A DNA stretch of 64,000 bases from Sphingobium amiense (GCF_003967075.1 NZ_AP018664.1:744001-808000), one strand, 5' to 3'. Counted from the first letter of the stretch, positions 25,282-38,896 are shown. The notes: generated by a model not told the origin, from the sequence alone. A program made the numbers and translations.

Positions 25282-26985
25282 ATGACATTTCAGGGATGGG
25301 CGCTCATTGCCGCCTTCGTCGTCCTGCTGCTCGCCATGACCCGACCGATGGGGCTGTGGCTGTTCGCGCTCTATGAGGGGCGCAGAACCCCGCTGCATCG
25401 CGTGCTCGGACCGGTGGAACGCGGTTTCTACCGGCTATCCGGTATCGACCCGGCGCAGGAGCAGGGCTGGCGGCGCTACGCTGTCCACATGCTGATCTTC
25501 AACGCGGTCGGCCTGTTCTTCACCTATGCCATGCTGCGGCTGCAGGGCGCGCTGCCGCTCAACCCGCTGGGAATTGGGGGCAACAGCGCCGATCTCGCCT
25601 TCAACACGGCGGTCAGCTTCACGACCAACACCAACTGGCAGAGTTATGCGGGCGAATCCACCATGTCCCCGCTCAGTCAGATGCTCGCGCTGACGCTGCA
25701 TAATTTCCTGTCGGCCGCGACCGGCATCGCGCTCGCTTTTGCCCTGTTCCGGGGCTTTGCGCGGCGGGAGACCGGCAGCATCGGCAATTTCTGGGCGGAT
25801 GTGACGCGCGTCACGCTTTACCTGCTGCTGCCCGCCTGCGTCCTTCTTGCGATCTTCTACATCGCGGGCGGCGTTCCCCAGACGCTGGCCGCATCGGTGA
25901 ACGTCACCACGCTGGAAGGCGTGCGCCAGACCATCGCCCTCGGCCCGGTCGCGAGCCAGGAAGCGATCAAGATGCTGGGCACCAACGGCGGCGGCTTTTT
26001 CAACGCCAATTCCGCCCACCCGTTCGAGAACCCGTCCGCACTAACCAATCTCGTCCAGATGCTCTCGATCTTCGTGATCGGCACGGGCCTCACCTACACG
26101 TTCGGCAAGGCGGTCGGCAACGTCCGGCAGGGCTGGGCGATCCTTGCGGCGATGCTGACCATCTTCCTGATCGGCGTCACCGTTACCTACTGGCAGGAAG
26201 CGGCGGGCAATCCGATCCTTCATGCCCTCGGCGTTCCCGGCGGGAATATGGAGGGGAAGGAAGTCCGCTTCGGCATCGCAGCTTCATCTCTCTTCTCCGT
26301 CATCACGACTGCGGCAAGCTGCGGCGCGGTGAATGCCATGCACGACAGCTTCACCGCGCTGGGCGGCATGATCCCGCTCCTCAACATCCAGCTCGGCGAA
26401 GTGGTCGTCGGCGGCGTGGGCGCGGGCATCTACGGCTTCCTCCTCTTCGCCATCCTCGCCGTGTTCGTCGCGGGTCTGATGGTCGGGCGCACGCCAGAAT
26501 ATGTGGGCAAGAAGATCGAGAGCCGAGAGGTGAAGCTCGCCGTGCTGGCCATTGCGGTGCTTCCGCTCGTGATCCTGGGTTTTACCGCGCTCGCCTCGGT
26601 TCTGCCCGCCGGACTGGCCGGGCCGCTCAACAGGGGGCCGCACGGCTTCTCCGAAATCCTCTACGCCTTTACCTCGGGCGTCGGGAATAACGGGTCGGCC
26701 TTTGCAGGTCTCACCGCCAACACCCCTTTCTACAACGGCCTGCTGGGCGTTGCGATGTGGATCGGCCGCTTCTTCATCATCGTGCCGATGCTGGCGATTG
26801 CCGGGGGTCTCGCGGCGAAGAAATATGTCCCTGAAACCGCAGGCAGCTTCCCTACGACCGGCCCGCTGTGGACCGGCCTGCTCGTCGGGATCGTCCTCAT
26901 CCTGGGTGGCCTCACCTTTCTTCCCGGCCTCGCCCTTGGCCCCATTGCCGATCATCTCGCGATGATCCGCGGCCAGCTTTTCTGA
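25282..26985 (+). CDS. kdpA: KdpA, K+-translocating subunit
   Basis: A 567-aa integral membrane protein that forms the K+ selectivity pore of the high-affinity Kdp ATPase. It has ten or more hydrophobic segments. The pore-loop motifs [35 protein letters not shown] and [11 protein letters not shown] are intact, carrying the selectivity glycines. The length is normal. It is the second gene of kdpFABC. Confidence 0.97.
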   Translation: MTFQGWALIAAFVVLLLAMTRPMGLWLFALYEGRRTPLHRVLGPVERGFYRLSGIDPAQEQGWRRYAVHMLIFNAVGLFFTYAMLRLQGALPLNPLGIGGNSADLAFNTAVSFTTNTNWQSYAGESTMSPLSQMLALTLHNFLSAATGIALAFALFRGFARRETGSIGNFWADVTRVTLYLLLPACVLLAIFYIAGGVPQTLAASVNVTTLEGVRQTIALGPVASQEAIKMLGTNGGGFFNANSAHPFENPSALTNLVQMLSIFVIGTGLTYTFGKAVGNVRQGWAILAAMLTIFLIGVTVTYWQEAAGNPILHALGVPGGNMEGKEVRFGIAASSLFSVITTAASCGAVNAMHDSFTALGGMIPLLNIQLGEVVVGGVGAGIYGFLLFAILAVFVAGLMVGRTPEYVGKKIESREVKLAVLAIAVLPLVILGFTALASVLPAGLAGPLNRGPHGFSEILYAFTSGVGNNGSAFAGLTANTPFYNGLLGVAMWIGRFFIIVPMLAIAGGLAAKKYVPETAGSFPTTGPLWTGLLVGIVLILGGLTFLPGLALGPIADHLAMIRGQLF

Positions 26986-26998
26986 ACGGAGCATCATC

Positions 26999-29035
26999 AT
27001 GGCACGCCCCGCGTCCGCATCGCTCTTCACCGCCGACCTGATCCTGCCCGCGATCAGTGACGCCTTCCGCAAGCTCAACCCAAGGGAGTTGATACGCAAT
27101 CCGGTGATGTTCACCACCGCCGTGGTCGCGGCGCTGCTGACGCTGCTGCTGTTCGTCGGCCATGATGGCCTCGCCACCGGCTTCAAGGTCCAGCTCGTCA
27201 TCTGGCTCTGGCTGACGGTCCTCTTCGGCACCTTCGCCGAAGCGCTTGCCGAAGGGCGCGGCAAGGCGCAGGCCGCCTCGCTCCGCGCGACGAAAGCGGA
27301 CTTGACCGCAAAGCGTCTGAAGGGGGACGGGCGGGAGTTTGATGCCATCCCCGCCAGTGCGCTGAAGCGCGGTGACATCGTGCTTGTCGAAACCGGCGAC
27401 CTTATCCCTTCCGACGGTGAAGTCGTGTCCGGCGTCGCATCCGTCAACGAAGCCGCCATCACCGGCGAGTCCGCGCCCGTCATCCGCGAAGCGGGCGGCG
27501 ATCGCTCGGCCGTCACGGCGGGCACGCGCGTCATCTCGGACGAAATCCGGGTGCGCGTCACGGTCAATCCGGGGCAGGGCTTCCTCGACCGGATGATCGC
27601 GCTGGTCGAAGGGGCGGAGCGGCAGAAGACGCCGAACGAGATCGCCCTGACGCTGCTGCTCGTCGGCCTCACCATCATCTTCCTGATTGCGGTCGGCACC
27701 ATACCGGGCTTTGCCAGCTATGCGGGCGGCTCGATCCCGGTGTCGATCCTCGCGGCGCTGCTCATCACGCTCATCCCCACGACCATCGCGGCGCTGCTGT
27801 CGGCCATCGGCATCGCAGGCATGGACCGGCTGGTGCGTTTCAACGTGCTGGCGAAGTCGGGCCGCGCGGTGGAGGCGGCGGGCGACATCGACGTGCTGCT
27901 GCTCGACAAGACCGGGACCATCACCGTGGGCGACCGTCAGGCGACCGAGTTCCGTCCGGTCGGCGTTACCACGACCGCCACGCTCGCGGAGGCGGCGCTC
28001 CTTGCCAGCCTCGCCGACGAAACGCCGGAGGGCCGCTCCATCGTCGTCCTCGCGCGCGAAAAGTTCGGTCTGACCGCGCAGGCACTGCCCAAAGACGCGG
28101 AGATCATCCCCTTCACCGCCCAGACCCGCCTCTCGGGCGTTCGGATCGGCGACACGACCGTTCAGAAAGGCGCGGTGGACTCGATCCTGCGCGCCCATCC
28201 CGATGCGGCGGGGACTCCCGTCGCCGAAGAACTGCGCCGGATCACCGACGAAATCGCCCGCGCCGGGGGCACGCCGCTTGCCGTTGCCAAAGACGGCGAA
28301 CTGCTCGGCGCGATCTTCCTCAAGGACATCGTAAAGGCGGGCATTCGCGAACGGTTCGGCGAACTGCGCCAGATGGGCATCCGCACCGTCATGATTACCG
28401 GCGACAACCCCCTGACCGCCGCGTCCATCGCGGCGGAGGCGGGCGTCGACGACTTCCTTGCGCAGGCGACGCCGGAGGACAAGCTGGCCCTCATCCGCAA
28501 GGAACAGCAGGGCGGTCGCCTCGTCGCGATGTGCGGAGATGGCACCAATGACGCGCCCGCGCTGGCGCAGGCCGATGTCGGCGTCGCCATGAACACCGGC
28601 ACGCAGGCCGCGCGCGAGGCGGGCAACATGGTCGATCTCGACAGCGACCCCACCAAGCTGATCGAGGTCGTCGGCCTCGGCAAGCAGTTGCTGATGACAC
28701 GCGGCGCGCTTACGACCTTCTCCGTCGCCAACGATGTCGCCAAATATTTCGCGATCATCCCGGCGATGTTCGTGGTGCTCTATCCCGGCCTCGGCGTCCT
28801 GAACGTCATGGGCCTCGGCACGCCTCGGAGCGCGATCCTCTCGGCGATCATCTTCAACGCCCTCATCATTCCGCTGCTCGTTCCGCTGGCGCTGCGGGGC
28901 GTGACCTATCGGCCCATGGGCGCAGGCCCGCTGCTGGCGCGCAACCTCGCCATTTACGGCCTTGGCGGCCTCATCGCACCGTTTGCGGGCATCAAGCTCA
29001 TCGACATCGCTGTCAACGGACTGGGCCTCGCCTGA
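26999..29035 (+). CDS. kdpB: KdpB, P-type ATPase catalytic subunit
   Basis: A 678-aa P-type ATPase that energises K+ uptake. The phosphorylated aspartate is D303 in DKTGT. The actuator motif TGES is at residues 155-158; in E. coli KdpB the equivalent serine is a site of inhibitory phosphorylation. The hinge motif [12 protein letters not shown] is present. Six or seven membrane segments are visible. It begins 13 bases after kdpA. Confidence 0.97.
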   Translation: MARPASASLFTADLILPAISDAFRKLNPRELIRNPVMFTTAVVAALLTLLLFVGHDGLATGFKVQLVIWLWLTVLFGTFAEALAEGRGKAQAASLRATKADLTAKRLKGDGREFDAIPASALKRGDIVLVETGDLIPSDGEVVSGVASVNEAAITGESAPVIREAGGDRSAVTAGTRVISDEIRVRVTVNPGQGFLDRMIALVEGAERQKTPNEIALTLLLVGLTIIFLIAVGTIPGFASYAGGSIPVSILAALLITLIPTTIAALLSAIGIAGMDRLVRFNVLAKSGRAVEAAGDIDVLLLDKTGTITVGDRQATEFRPVGVTTTATLAEAALLASLADETPEGRSIVVLAREKFGLTAQALPKDAEIIPFTAQTRLSGVRIGDTTVQKGAVDSILRAHPDAAGTPVAEELRRITDEIARAGGTPLAVAKDGELLGAIFLKDIVKAGIRERFGELRQMGIRTVMITGDNPLTAASIAAEAGVDDFLAQATPEDKLALIRKEQQGGRLVAMCGDGTNDAPALAQADVGVAMNTGTQAAREAGNMVDLDSDPTKLIEVVGLGKQLLMTRGALTTFSVANDVAKYFAIIPAMFVVLYPGLGVLNVMGLGTPRSAILSAIIFNALIIPLLVPLALRGVTYRPMGAGPLLARNLAIYGLGGLIAPFAGIKLIDIAVNGLGLA

Positions 29036-29046
29036 AGGACATAGCC

Positions 29047-29634
29047 ATGAAGAACGACATCCTCACCTCCCTGCGCCCCGCGCTCGTCATGACCTTGCTG
29101 TTCGCGGCGCTGCTGGGCATCGCCTATCCGCTGGCGCTGACGGGCATCGGACAGGCGCTCTTTCCGGCGCAGGCCAATGGCAGCCTGATCGAGCGAGACG
29201 GCAAGCCTGTCGGCTCCACGCTGATCGGCCAGTCCTTCGTCACCGGCCGCTATTTCCATGGCCGCCCGTCCGCTGCGGGCAAGGGCTATGACGCCATGGC
29301 TTCGTCCGGCTCCAATCTCGGCCCGACATCCCGCGCGCTCATCGACCGCGTAAAGGGCGACCTCGCTTCCAACAGGACATCACCCGGTCAACAAGTTCCG
29401 TCCGATCTGGTGACTGCCTCCGCATCGGGGCTGGACCCGCATATCAGCCCCGATGCGGCCTTTTATCAGGTGCAGCGGGTGGCGCGCGCCCGCAACCTCG
29501 ATCCTGCCAAGGTGCGGGCGCTGGTCGATGCCAGCATCGAGCGGCCATGGCTGGGCCTGCTCGGCGAACCGCGCGTCAATGTGCTCGAAATCAATCGACG
29601 GCTGGATGGCATCGGCGCTAACGAGAAACGATGA
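29047..29634 (+). CDS. kdpC: KdpC, K+-ATPase subunit
   Basis: A 195-aa protein with one N-terminal membrane helix ([19 protein letters not shown]) and a periplasmic domain carrying FHGRPS, NLGPTS, DPHIS and the C-terminal NVLEIN motif. KdpC assembles with KdpA/KdpB and influences nucleotide affinity. Its last codons overlap the kdpD start (ATGA). Confidence 0.96.
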   Translation: MKNDILTSLRPALVMTLLFAALLGIAYPLALTGIGQALFPAQANGSLIERDGKPVGSTLIGQSFVTGRYFHGRPSAAGKGYDAMASSGSNLGPTSRALIDRVKGDLASNRTSPGQQVPSDLVTASASGLDPHISPDAAFYQVQRVARARNLDPAKVRALVDASIERPWLGLLGEPRVNVLEINRRLDGIGANEKR

Positions 29635-32300
29635 ACGATCCAGGCCGTCGCGATCCGGAAGCCTTCCTGCGTCAGGCGGCGCAGGAAGGGCGCGGGCGGC
29701 TGAAAATCTTCCTCGGCGCGGCGCCGGGCGTCGGCAAGACCTACGAGATGCTGACCGACGGCATGCAGCGGCTTCGGGCCGGGATCGACGTGGTCGTCGG
29801 GGTGGTCGAAACCCATGGCCGCCGCGAGACCGAAGCGCTGCTGACGGGTCATGAGGTGATCCCGCGCCATGAAGTCGGGCATGTCGGCCATCGCCTCCGC
29901 GAAATGGATCTGGACGCGGTGCTCGCCCGGCGGCCGCAACTCGCGCTCGTGGATGAACTCGCGCACACCAACGCGCCGGGCAGCCGCCATCCCAAACGCT
30001 ATCAGGACGTCGAGGAACTGCTGGACGCGGGCATCGACGTCTATTCCACCGTCAATATCCAGCATATCGAAAGCCTGAACGATGTCGTCGCGTCTTTCAC
30101 CCGCGTGCGGGTGAGGGAAACGGTCCCTGACTCCATTCTCGAAATGGCGGAGATCGAGGTTGTAGACATCCCGCCCGACGAACTGATCGAGCGGCTGAAG
30201 GAAGGGAAGGTCTATATCCCCGCCGAAGCCAGCCGCGCTCTCCACCATTTCTTTTCCAAGTCCAACCTCACCGCCCTGCGTGAAATGGCGCTACGCCGCG
30301 CCGCGCAGGCGGTCGATGCGCAGATGCTGGACTATGTCCGCGCCCATGCGCTTGCGGGCAGCTTCGCCGCGGGCGAGCGGGTGCTGGTCGCCATCAGCGA
30401 AGTGCCGGGCGCGCAGGGACTCGTCCGCGCCGCCAAGCGCCTTGCCGACGCGCTCAAGGCGCCATGGTCGGCTGTCCACATCGAGACGCAGCGCAGCCTG
30501 CACCTTACGCAGGCCGAGCGCGATCAACTGGCCGACACCATGGCGCTTGCCTCGCGCCTTGGTGCTGCCACCGCCACCATTCCCGCCGCATCGGTGGTGG
30601 AAGGGCTGCGCCACGCCGTCGAGGATGCGCGCGCGACCCAGATCGTCATCGGCAAGTCGGCCCGTCCGTGGTGGTTCGAACTGCGCCACGGATCGGTGGT
30701 GGACCGGCTGGTGCGCGACATCGGCGACGTCGCGGTACATGTGCTGCCCGGCGACGGAGCGGAGCGGCATCCGCGTCCGCCGGTCAGGCTGGGCGGGGCG
30801 GGGTGGGGCCGTCCGGCCGACTATGTCCGGGCGATCCTCCTGATCGCGGCCACGACCGTCATCGGCCGCCTGCTCATTGAAACCATCGACCTCAGCAACA
30901 TCTCGCTGCTGTTCCTGATCCCCGTCATGTTCGCCGCCGCAAGCTATGGCCTGCGCACCGGCCTCGTGTCCGGCCTGCTCTCCAGCCTTGCCTATAATTT
31001 CTTCTTCCTGCCGCCCACCGGCACGCTGACGGTCAACAATCCCGAAAATGTCATCAGCATCCTCGTGCTGCTGGGCGTCGCCATCGTCACCAGCCAGTTC
31101 GCCGCCCGCGTCCGTGCGCAGGCCGACCTCGCGCAATCGAGCGCACGCCAGAACGCCGCGCTGGCGAGCTTTTCGCGCCAGCTTACCGCCGCCGCGACGC
31201 GCGAGGAACTGATGCAGGCGATCTGCGCCGAAGTATCGCGCCTGCTGTCCGTCCGCACCGTGCTGCTGCTGCCGTCGCGCGACGGCCCCCAGCTTCGCGC
31301 CGCCTTTCCGCCCGAAGACCGGCTGGACCAGATCGAGAAGGCGGCGGCGCAATGGGCCATGGACAATGAACAGCCCGCCGGGCGCGGTTCCTCCACACTG
31401 ACCGCGTCCGACTGGCTGTTCAATCCCCTTCGCACGACGCGGGGCGTGCTCGGCGCTCTGGGTGTCGCGCGGGAGGATGCGGGCGAACCGCTGCGGTCCG
31501 ACCAGCGGCCGCTCCTCATGAGCCTGCTCGATCAGGCGTCCATCGCCTTCGATCGCATGGCGCTGGAGGAAGAGATGCTGGACGCGCGGCAGGTGCGCGA
31601 TCGGGACCGGCTCCGCTCGGCGCTGCTGTCGTCCGTCAGCCATGACCTGCGCACGCCGCTCACCACGATCATGTCGGCCGCCCATGAATTGCGCCGCGCG
31701 CCGACTCCCGAACTGATCGACACCGTCGAGACCGAAGCAGGGCGCCTCAACCGCTTCGTCGCCAACCTGCTCGACATGGCGCGGGTGGAGGCTGGCGCCC
31801 TGCCGCTGAAGGTTGAGCCGACCGACCTGTTCGATGCCGTAGCCAGTGCCGTCCACGATACGCGACAGTCGCTTTCCGGACATGCGGTGCAGGTCGACAT
31901 CCTGCCTGACATTCCGCTCGTGCGCGTCGATCCGGCGCTGCTTCACCACTGCCTCATCAACCTGCTCGACAATGCCGGGCGCTATGCCGACCCCGGCACG
32001 CCCGTCATCGTTCGCGGCCGCCGCCTTCCCGATGCCATCGCTCTATCGGTGATGGATCAGGGGCCGGGAATCCAGCCGGGTCTCGAAACCCGCGTCTTCG
32101 ACACCTTCACCCGCTTCGAAGGATCGGACCGCGCCAAACATGGCACGGGCCTTGGCCTTGCGATCGTCAAGGGATTCGCCGAAGCGATGGGCCTGACCGT
32201 GTCGGCCGCCAACAATGCCGACCCGCCCGGCGCCTGTTTCACCATCACCATCCCGCAGGCGCTGATCCTTGCCGATCTGCGTGCAGAGGACATTCCATGA
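29631..32300 (+). CDS. kdpD: KdpD, turgor/K+ sensor histidine kinase
   Basis: An 889-aa sensor. The N-terminal KdpD domain (residues ~20-230) has a Walker A (GAAPGVGKT, 29-37). A UspA-like domain follows (~250-370), four clustered membrane segments (~395-500), a GAF-like linker, HisKA with H671 in [10 protein letters not shown], and HATPase with NLLDNAGRY and GTGLGL. It phosphorylates KdpE when external K+ is low. The start overlaps the kdpC stop. Confidence 0.96.
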   Translation: MNDPGRRDPEAFLRQAAQEGRGRLKIFLGAAPGVGKTYEMLTDGMQRLRAGIDVVVGVVETHGRRETEALLTGHEVIPRHEVGHVGHRLREMDLDAVLARRPQLALVDELAHTNAPGSRHPKRYQDVEELLDAGIDVYSTVNIQHIESLNDVVASFTRVRVRETVPDSILEMAEIEVVDIPPDELIERLKEGKVYIPAEASRALHHFFSKSNLTALREMALRRAAQAVDAQMLDYVRAHALAGSFAAGERVLVAISEVPGAQGLVRAAKRLADALKAPWSAVHIETQRSLHLTQAERDQLADTMALASRLGAATATIPAASVVEGLRHAVEDARATQIVIGKSARPWWFELRHGSVVDRLVRDIGDVAVHVLPGDGAERHPRPPVRLGGAGWGRPADYVRAILLIAATTVIGRLLIETIDLSNISLLFLIPVMFAAASYGLRTGLVSGLLSSLAYNFFFLPPTGTLTVNNPENVISILVLLGVAIVTSQFAARVRAQADLAQSSARQNAALASFSRQLTAAATREELMQAICAEVSRLLSVRTVLLLPSRDGPQLRAAFPPEDRLDQIEKAAAQWAMDNEQPAGRGSSTLTASDWLFNPLRTTRGVLGALGVAREDAGEPLRSDQRPLLMSLLDQASIAFDRMALEEEMLDARQVRDRDRLRSALLSSVSHDLRTPLTTIMSAAHELRRAPTPELIDTVETEAGRLNRFVANLLDMARVEAGALPLKVEPTDLFDAVASAVHDTRQSLSGHAVQVDILPDIPLVRVDPALLHHCLINLLDNAGRYADPGTPVIVRGRRLPDAIALSVMDQGPGIQPGLETRVFDTFTRFEGSDRAKHGTGLGLAIVKGFAEAMGLTVSAANNADPPGACFTITIPQALILADLRAEDIP

Positions 32301-32992
32301 AGATGCGCCACAAGGTTCTGATCGTCGATGATGAACCGCATATCCGCAAGCTCATCCACGCTGCGCTGGCTCGGGCGGACTATGTCACGCTCGAAGCGGC
32401 CACCGCGCGGGAAGCGCTCGACCTCCTCAAACAGGAGCGTCCTGACATCAGCCTGCTCGATCTTGGTCTTCCCGATCGGGACGGGCTGGAACTCGTGCCT
32501 CTGTTCAAGCAGCACAGCGACACGACGCTCATCGTGGTGTCGGCCCGCGACGCCACCGACGAGAAGGTCGCCGCGCTCGATCTCGGGGCTGACGACTATC
32601 TCACCAAGCCGTTCGACACCGACGAGCTTCTGGCGCGCGTCCGCGTGGCGCTGCGCAATCGCGCGACGCGGGACGGCGGAGCGGCGTCCGTCCGGGCCGG
32701 GGATGTGGAGATCGACCTTCTCGCGCGCCTCGTGCGCAAGGCGGGGCAAGAAGTGCATCTGACGCCAAAGGAATATGGCGTATTGTCCCAACTCGCGAAA
32801 TTCCCCGGCCGCGTGATTACCCATGCCCAGATCATGAACCATGTCTGGCCCAACGAGCATGACCATCACGTCGAATATCTCCGCGTCCTGATCCGCACCT
32901 TGCGGCAGAAGCTGGAAACCGATCCGCAGCAGCCGCGGATCATCGGCAACGAACTGGGCATCGGCTACCGGCTGAAAACCGATGCCGACTGA
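32297..32992 (+). CDS. kdpE: KdpE response regulator
   Basis: A 231-aa OmpR-type regulator: receiver with DDE (11-13), phospho-acceptor D55 in LLDLGLPD, and a C-terminal winged helix (VEYLRVLIRTLRQKLE, GIGYRL). It activates the kdp operon. The start overlaps the kdpD stop (ATGA). The regulatory genes lie downstream of the structural genes in one unit. Confidence 0.96.
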   Translation: MKMRHKVLIVDDEPHIRKLIHAALARADYVTLEAATAREALDLLKQERPDISLLDLGLPDRDGLELVPLFKQHSDTTLIVVSARDATDEKVAALDLGADDYLTKPFDTDELLARVRVALRNRATRDGGAASVRAGDVEIDLLARLVRKAGQEVHLTPKEYGVLSQLAKFPGRVITHAQIMNHVWPNEHDHHVEYLRVLIRTLRQKLETDPQQPRIIGNELGIGYRLKTDAD

Positions 32993-33017
32993 CGATGCAG
33001 GCTGAAGGGGAGGATGA

Positions 33018-33093
33018 TGGTGAGCCCTGCTGGATTCGAACCAGCGACCTACTGATTAAAAGTCAGTTGCTCTACCGACTGAGCTAAGGGCCC
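33018..33093 (-). tRNA. tRNA-Lys (TTT)
   Basis: A 76-nt tRNA on the minus strand. The acceptor arm GGGCCCT pairs with AGGGCTC by Watson-Crick and G:T pairs; the anticodon loop is CTTTTAA with anticodon TTT; the T-loop is GGTTCGAATCC; and the 3' CCA is encoded (33018-33020). All four arms fold. It lies between kdpE and folK. Confidence 0.97.
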
Positions 33094-33136
33094 CCGCAGG
33101 GAGTGGACGACGCCCTAGAGGCGGGGAGGCGGATGG

Positions 33137-33637
33137 TCAACCTCTTGTCGCGCCTTTGGGCTTGCGCAGAACCGCTCTGCATTGCCGCACCGTGCGGCCG
33201 CTCCACGGGTCGCGCCAGCGTGGGGCCACGGCTTCTACCGGACGCAGCACGAAGTCCCGTTCGCGCCATGCCGGATGCGGGATCGTAAGCGCCCGCGACC
33301 GCCATCTGCCGCCGGACCAGAGGATGATGTCGATGTCCATGCTCCGTGCCCCCCAGCGGCGGTAGCGACGGCGGCCAAGGGCCGTTTCGACCGACCGGGC
33401 AAAGCACAGCATCTCCGGCGGAGACAGGGCGCTGCGCACGACGATGGCGGCGTTGGCGTAGAGGCGTATCGATGGGCCGAGCGGCGGCGTCTGAATGATC
33501 GGCGACATGGCGACCACCTCCGCCTGCGCCCCAAGCAGGCCCGCCGCCTCCCGCAGCAGGCGCGCCGGAGTCAGCCGCGCCGAAACAGCCCGGTTCGATC
33601 CCAGCGCCAGGACGTAAAGGTGATGCTTGCCCGCCAT
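33137..33637 (-). CDS. folK: 2-amino-4-hydroxy-6-hydroxymethyldihydropteridine pyrophosphokinase
   Basis: A 166-aa HPPK of folate synthesis, which transfers pyrophosphate from ATP to 6-hydroxymethyl-7,8-dihydropterin. LALGSNR near residue 11, the YANAA/IV substrate segment, [17 protein letters not shown] (the RxG-x-R-x-x-DxD ATP/Mg site) and [15 protein letters not shown] are all present. The C-terminal ~20 residues are basic. It lies apart from folE, next to tRNA-Lys. Confidence 0.93.
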   Translation of the reverse strand: MAGKHHLYVLALGSNRAVSARLTPARLLREAAGLLGAQAEVVAMSPIIQTPPLGPSIRLYANAAIVVRSALSPPEMLCFARSVETALGRRRYRRWGARSMDIDIILWSGGRWRSRALTIPHPAWRERDFVLRPVEAVAPRWRDPWSGRTVRQCRAVLRKPKGATRG

Positions 33638-33801
33638 CGCCCACGCGCCTACCGCCTGAACGCGACGGTGGAAAGCGTCTCCGGCGCAATTCAGACCGGC
33701 CCTTGCCTTTCCCGCCCATTCTGCTAATGGCGCGCCTTCCCGCGATGGTCATCCCTGGAGGCGTGGCGGGTAAGGACATCATTAGCTTTTGGAGACACGC
33801 A

Positions 33802-34428
33802 ATGAGCGAGCAGCTTACGCTGTCGGCAGAGGCACGCGATCGGGCAGGCAAGGGAGCCTCCCGCGCTCTCCGCCGCGAGGGCCGCGTTCCCGCCGTCATT
33901 TATGGCAATAATCAAGACCCGCAGTCCATCCATGTCGAGGAAAAGCTCCTCAACAAGCTGCTGGGCACCGGCCATTTCTTCAACTCGGTCATCATGGTCG
34001 AAGTCGGCGGCAAATCTGTCCGCACGCTCGCCAAGGACGTGGCGTTCCACCCCGTCTCCGACCGTCCGCTGCACGCCGACTTCCTGCGCGTTTCCGAACA
34101 TGCCACCGTCAGCGTCAACGTGCCCGTGCGCTTCGAGAATGAAGACGCCGCGCCCGGCCTCAAGAAGGGCGGCGTGCTGAACGTCGTGCGTCATGACATC
34201 GAACTGGTCGTCGACGCCGCGCACATCCCCGAAGATGTCGTCGTCGACCTCACCGGCTTCGAAGTCGGCGATTCGATCCACATCAGCACGGTCAAGCTGC
34301 CCAAGGGCGCGAAGACCGCGATCGACGACCGCGATTTCACCATCGCCACCATCGTTGCCCCGTCCGCTCTCAAGAGCGCCGAAGGCGACAACGAAACCCC
34401 GGCCGAAGGTGAGGGCGAAGGCGAATAA
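33802..34428 (+). CDS. rplY: 50S ribosomal protein L25/general stress protein Ctc
   Basis: A 208-aa long-form L25 (TL5/Ctc type). The N-terminal 5S-rRNA-binding domain has [20 protein letters not shown]; the second beta domain (residues ~100-185) includes [20 protein letters not shown]. The tail is acidic (EGEGEGE). GGAGAC precedes the ATG. Pairing with pth is the usual genome order. Confidence 0.95.
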   Translation: MSEQLTLSAEARDRAGKGASRALRREGRVPAVIYGNNQDPQSIHVEEKLLNKLLGTGHFFNSVIMVEVGGKSVRTLAKDVAFHPVSDRPLHADFLRVSEHATVSVNVPVRFENEDAAPGLKKGGVLNVVRHDIELVVDAAHIPEDVVVDLTGFEVGDSIHISTVKLPKGAKTAIDDRDFTIATIVAPSALKSAEGDNETPAEGEGEGE

Positions 34429-34456
34429 GCCTTTTCCTGCCGACAGGTTTTTGCTC

Positions 34457-34489
34457 AACCCCGTTCGGGCCGGTCCCGGACGGGGTTTT
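34457..34489 (+). terminator. Intrinsic terminator after rplY
   Basis: A 13-bp stem with one G-T wobble (AACCCCGTTCGGG at 34457-34469 with 34475-34487), a 5-nt loop and a T run (TTTT, partly shared with the stem) lies 28 bases after the rplY stop. It is a good Rho-independent terminator, although pth begins only 21 bases later, so some read-through may feed pth. Confidence 0.8.
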
Positions 34490-34509
34490 GCTATGGTGGA
34501 GGAAACAAG

Positions 34510-35079
34510 ATGCAGATCTGGGCCGGGCTGGGCAATCCGGGCACGCAATATGCGATGCACCGGCATAATGTCGGCTTCATGGCCGTCGATCTCATCGCCG
34601 ACATGCACCGTTTCTCTCCGCCCAAAAAACAGTTTCAGGGCTGGACACAGGAAGGGCGCATCGGGTTGGAAAAGATCGTTCTGCTGAAACCCGCCACTTT
34701 CATGAATGAAAGCGGCCGTTCGGTGGGAGAGGCGATGCGCTTCTACAAACTGACCCCGCAGGACGTGACCGTCTTCCACGACGAACTCGACCTCGCGCCC
34801 ATGAAGGTCAAGGTGAAGCGCGGCGGCGGCAATGCGGGGCACAATGGCCTGCGTTCCACCGACGCGCATATCGGCCCCGATTTCCGGCGCGTGCGCATCG
34901 GCATCGGCCATCCGGGCCACAAGGACCGGGTGCATGGCTATGTGCTTGGCAACTATGCCAAAAGCGAGATGGACGCGCTGGCCGAAATGCTGGGCGCCAT
35001 CGGTTCCGAAGCCGAATGGCTGGCGCGCAATGATGACGCGCGGTTCATGAACGAAATCTCGCTGCGGCAAAGTCATTAG
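34510..35079 (+). CDS. pth: Peptidyl-tRNA hydrolase
   Basis: A 189-aa enzyme that recycles peptidyl-tRNA released by stalled ribosomes. GLGNPGTQYAMHRHNVGFM carries the catalytic H19; FMNESGRSVG, FHDELDL and GGGNAGHNGLRS are the other family signatures. Length and motifs are normal. GGAGGAAACAAG precedes the ATG. Confidence 0.96.
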   Translation: MQIWAGLGNPGTQYAMHRHNVGFMAVDLIADMHRFSPPKKQFQGWTQEGRIGLEKIVLLKPATFMNESGRSVGEAMRFYKLTPQDVTVFHDELDLAPMKVKVKRGGGNAGHNGLRSTDAHIGPDFRRVRIGIGHPGHKDRVHGYVLGNYAKSEMDALAEMLGAIGSEAEWLARNDDARFMNEISLRQSH

Positions 35080-35143
35080 CTGCGATTGTTCGCGACGGCT
35101 GCGCGAAACCAGATGTAAATATTTGTTTCGATATACAACCGAA

Positions 35144-36403
35144 ATGACTTCGTCGGCTCCACTGTTGCATATCGCCCCTGCGCAGGCAGAGATCGGCATG
35201 TATGTGACAGCGTTCGAGGGGTCGTGGTTCCGGCATCCCTTCTGGCGCGCGGGCTTCCTGATCAGGGACGAGGAAACGCTCGGCAGAATCCGCTCGAGCG
35301 ACATACGCGCCGTCGTCATCGACACGGATCGCGGAATATCCCCCGCCGCGGATGTCGCAACCGAACGGTCGAGCGGGAAGGATCCGGGCGTAATCGACTT
35401 TCCGCCCCCCGACCGGCGGGCCGGAATCGACCTTGAGGTCGAGCGCGCCCGCTCCATCCTGCGGCAAGGCAAGGCGCTGGTGAAGGGTCTGTTCAACGAC
35501 GCCCGGCTGGGCAAACTCGCCGTCACCGGCGACATATTCCTGCTGGTCTCCGAAATTGCGCGCTCGGTGGAACGGAGCCAGCTCACGCTCATCAACATGG
35601 CCCGGCTCAAATCGCGCGACGAATATACCTATCTCCATTCGGTCGCCGTGTGCGCGCTCATGATCAACTTCGCCCGCCATCTGCAGATGCCTGAAGCGCA
35701 GGCGCATGAAATGGGGGTCGCGGGGCTTCTGCACGACGTCGGCAAGATGGCGATGCCGCCCGAAATCCTCAACAAGGCGGACCGGCTCACGCCGCATGAA
35801 TTTGCTGCAATGCAACGTCACCCGATGGCGGGCAAGGAACTGCTGACGGATTGCGGGGATGTGCCGCCCGTCGCGCTGGACGTGGCGCTTCATCATCATG
35901 AGCGGGTGGACGGGGCGGGCTATCCCTTCGGTCTCAAGGGCGCGGACATCAGTGTCGCCGCGCGTATGGGCGCGATCTGCGACATCTACGACGCGCTGAC
36001 CTCCGACCGCTGCTACAAGGACGCGTGGACCCCTGCCGAGGCCATCACCCGCATGGCCAGCTGGCAGGGGCATTGCGACCCTGACCTTCTCTTCACCTTC
36101 ATGCAGAGCCTCGGAATCTTCCCGCCGGGGCTGCTGGTGCGCCTGCGCTCCAACCGCCTTGCCATCGTTCTGCCCAACGGCCGACGTGCGTCGCGCGCCA
36201 CCGCCCGCGCCTTCTTCGACGCCCGCGCGCGTGAGTTTCTCGCCGCAGAGGACGTGTCGATCGCCGGCGGCCTGAACGGCGATCAGGTCGTCGGGCGGGA
36301 AGAGCCGGCGCACTGGCCTTTCCCGGACTGGGTCCGCCTCCATGCCGACCTGATGGGCGGCAGATATAATCCCCACCTCCAGAAACAGCGGCACGCCGGG
36401 TAA
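35144..36403 (+). CDS. HD-GYP cyclic-di-GMP phosphodiesterase with DUF3391
   Basis: A 419-aa protein. Residues ~1-120 correspond to DUF3391 and residues ~160-340 to an HD-GYP domain. HD is H197-D198 in LLHDVGK and GYP is residues 259-261 in HHERVDGAGYP, so the metal site and c-di-GMP motif are intact. The predicted role is linearisation of c-di-GMP, affecting motility and biofilm. The ATG at 35144 was chosen as it starts the DUF3391 similarity; an upstream TTG at 35123 is possible. Confidence 0.92.
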   Translation: MTSSAPLLHIAPAQAEIGMYVTAFEGSWFRHPFWRAGFLIRDEETLGRIRSSDIRAVVIDTDRGISPAADVATERSSGKDPGVIDFPPPDRRAGIDLEVERARSILRQGKALVKGLFNDARLGKLAVTGDIFLLVSEIARSVERSQLTLINMARLKSRDEYTYLHSVAVCALMINFARHLQMPEAQAHEMGVAGLLHDVGKMAMPPEILNKADRLTPHEFAAMQRHPMAGKELLTDCGDVPPVALDVALHHHERVDGAGYPFGLKGADISVAARMGAICDIYDALTSDRCYKDAWTPAEAITRMASWQGHCDPDLLFTFMQSLGIFPPGLLVRLRSNRLAIVLPNGRRASRATARAFFDARAREFLAAEDVSIAGGLNGDQVVGREEPAHWPFPDWVRLHADLMGGRYNPHLQKQRHAG

Positions 36404-38110
<1,707 letters not shown>

Positions 38111-38210
38111 CCGCCCCGGACACAAATTCACAGCCGGGAAACGGGGCGGAAACATCGCTCTGATAGGGGGCAGGGCGGCCACTCCGGCCCTCCCTCCCTG
38201 ACGGATCGCC

Positions 38211-38894
38211 ATGCCCCGCCTGACGCCACTATTGCTCGCCGGTTCGCTCCTCCTGTCCACACCAGCGCGGGCGGCGACATCGCAGGACGAGCAGTTCTGG
38301 CTCAACCTGACCGCTATGGGATCGGTGAAGGACGAACTCGTCTACTTCGCCGAAATCCAGCCGCGCATCGGCGACGGCGTCTCCCGCGTGGATCAGGCGC
38401 TGTTTCGCGGCGCCGTCGGCTGGAAATTCTCGCCCTCCGTGACGCTCTATCAGGGCTTCGCCCATGTCGTCGTGCCGATCGAAGGCGGCAGGGACGTGAA
38501 CGAAGAGCGCAGCTTCCAGCAGCTAAGCTGGACGCTTGGCAAGCCATGGGGCGGCGAACTGTCGTCCCGCACCCGGCTGGAACAGCGCTGGCGTTCGGAC
38601 GGCGACGATATGGGCTGGCGGCTACGCGAGATGATCCGTTATGAAAAGCCGCTGCGGCCCGGCAGCGACGCCATCAACGCGCTCGTCTATGCGGAAGGGT
38701 TCGCCGCGCTCAACGACACTGACTGGGGCGCCCGCGCGGGCTTCGACCAGTTGCGCAGCTTCGCGGGCGCGGAACTCGGCCTGCCCGGCGCTTCGACGCT
38801 CGAAATCGGCTATCTCAACCAGATCGTCAACCAGCGCGGCGGCAACACCCGCATCAACCATGTGGCGTCGGTGACGCTGTTCTTCAGGCACTAA
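38211..38894 (+). CDS. DUF2490 outer-membrane-like protein
   Basis: A 227-aa exported protein with a signal peptide (residues 1-22, ending TPARA). The mature chain alternates charged and aromatic residues and ends in VASVTLFFRH, as expected of a small outer-membrane beta-barrel. It matches DUF2490 (PF10677), whose function is unknown. It starts 100 bases after pgm in the same direction and ends 2 bases before a convergent gene. Confidence 0.75.
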   Translation: MPRLTPLLLAGSLLLSTPARAATSQDEQFWLNLTAMGSVKDELVYFAEIQPRIGDGVSRVDQALFRGAVGWKFSPSVTLYQGFAHVVVPIEGGRDVNEERSFQQLSWTLGKPWGGELSSRTRLEQRWRSDGDDMGWRLREMIRYEKPLRPGSDAINALVYAEGFAALNDTDWGARAGFDQLRSFAGAELGLPGASTLEIGYLNQIVNQRGGNTRINHVASVTLFFRH

Positions 38895-38896
38895 CC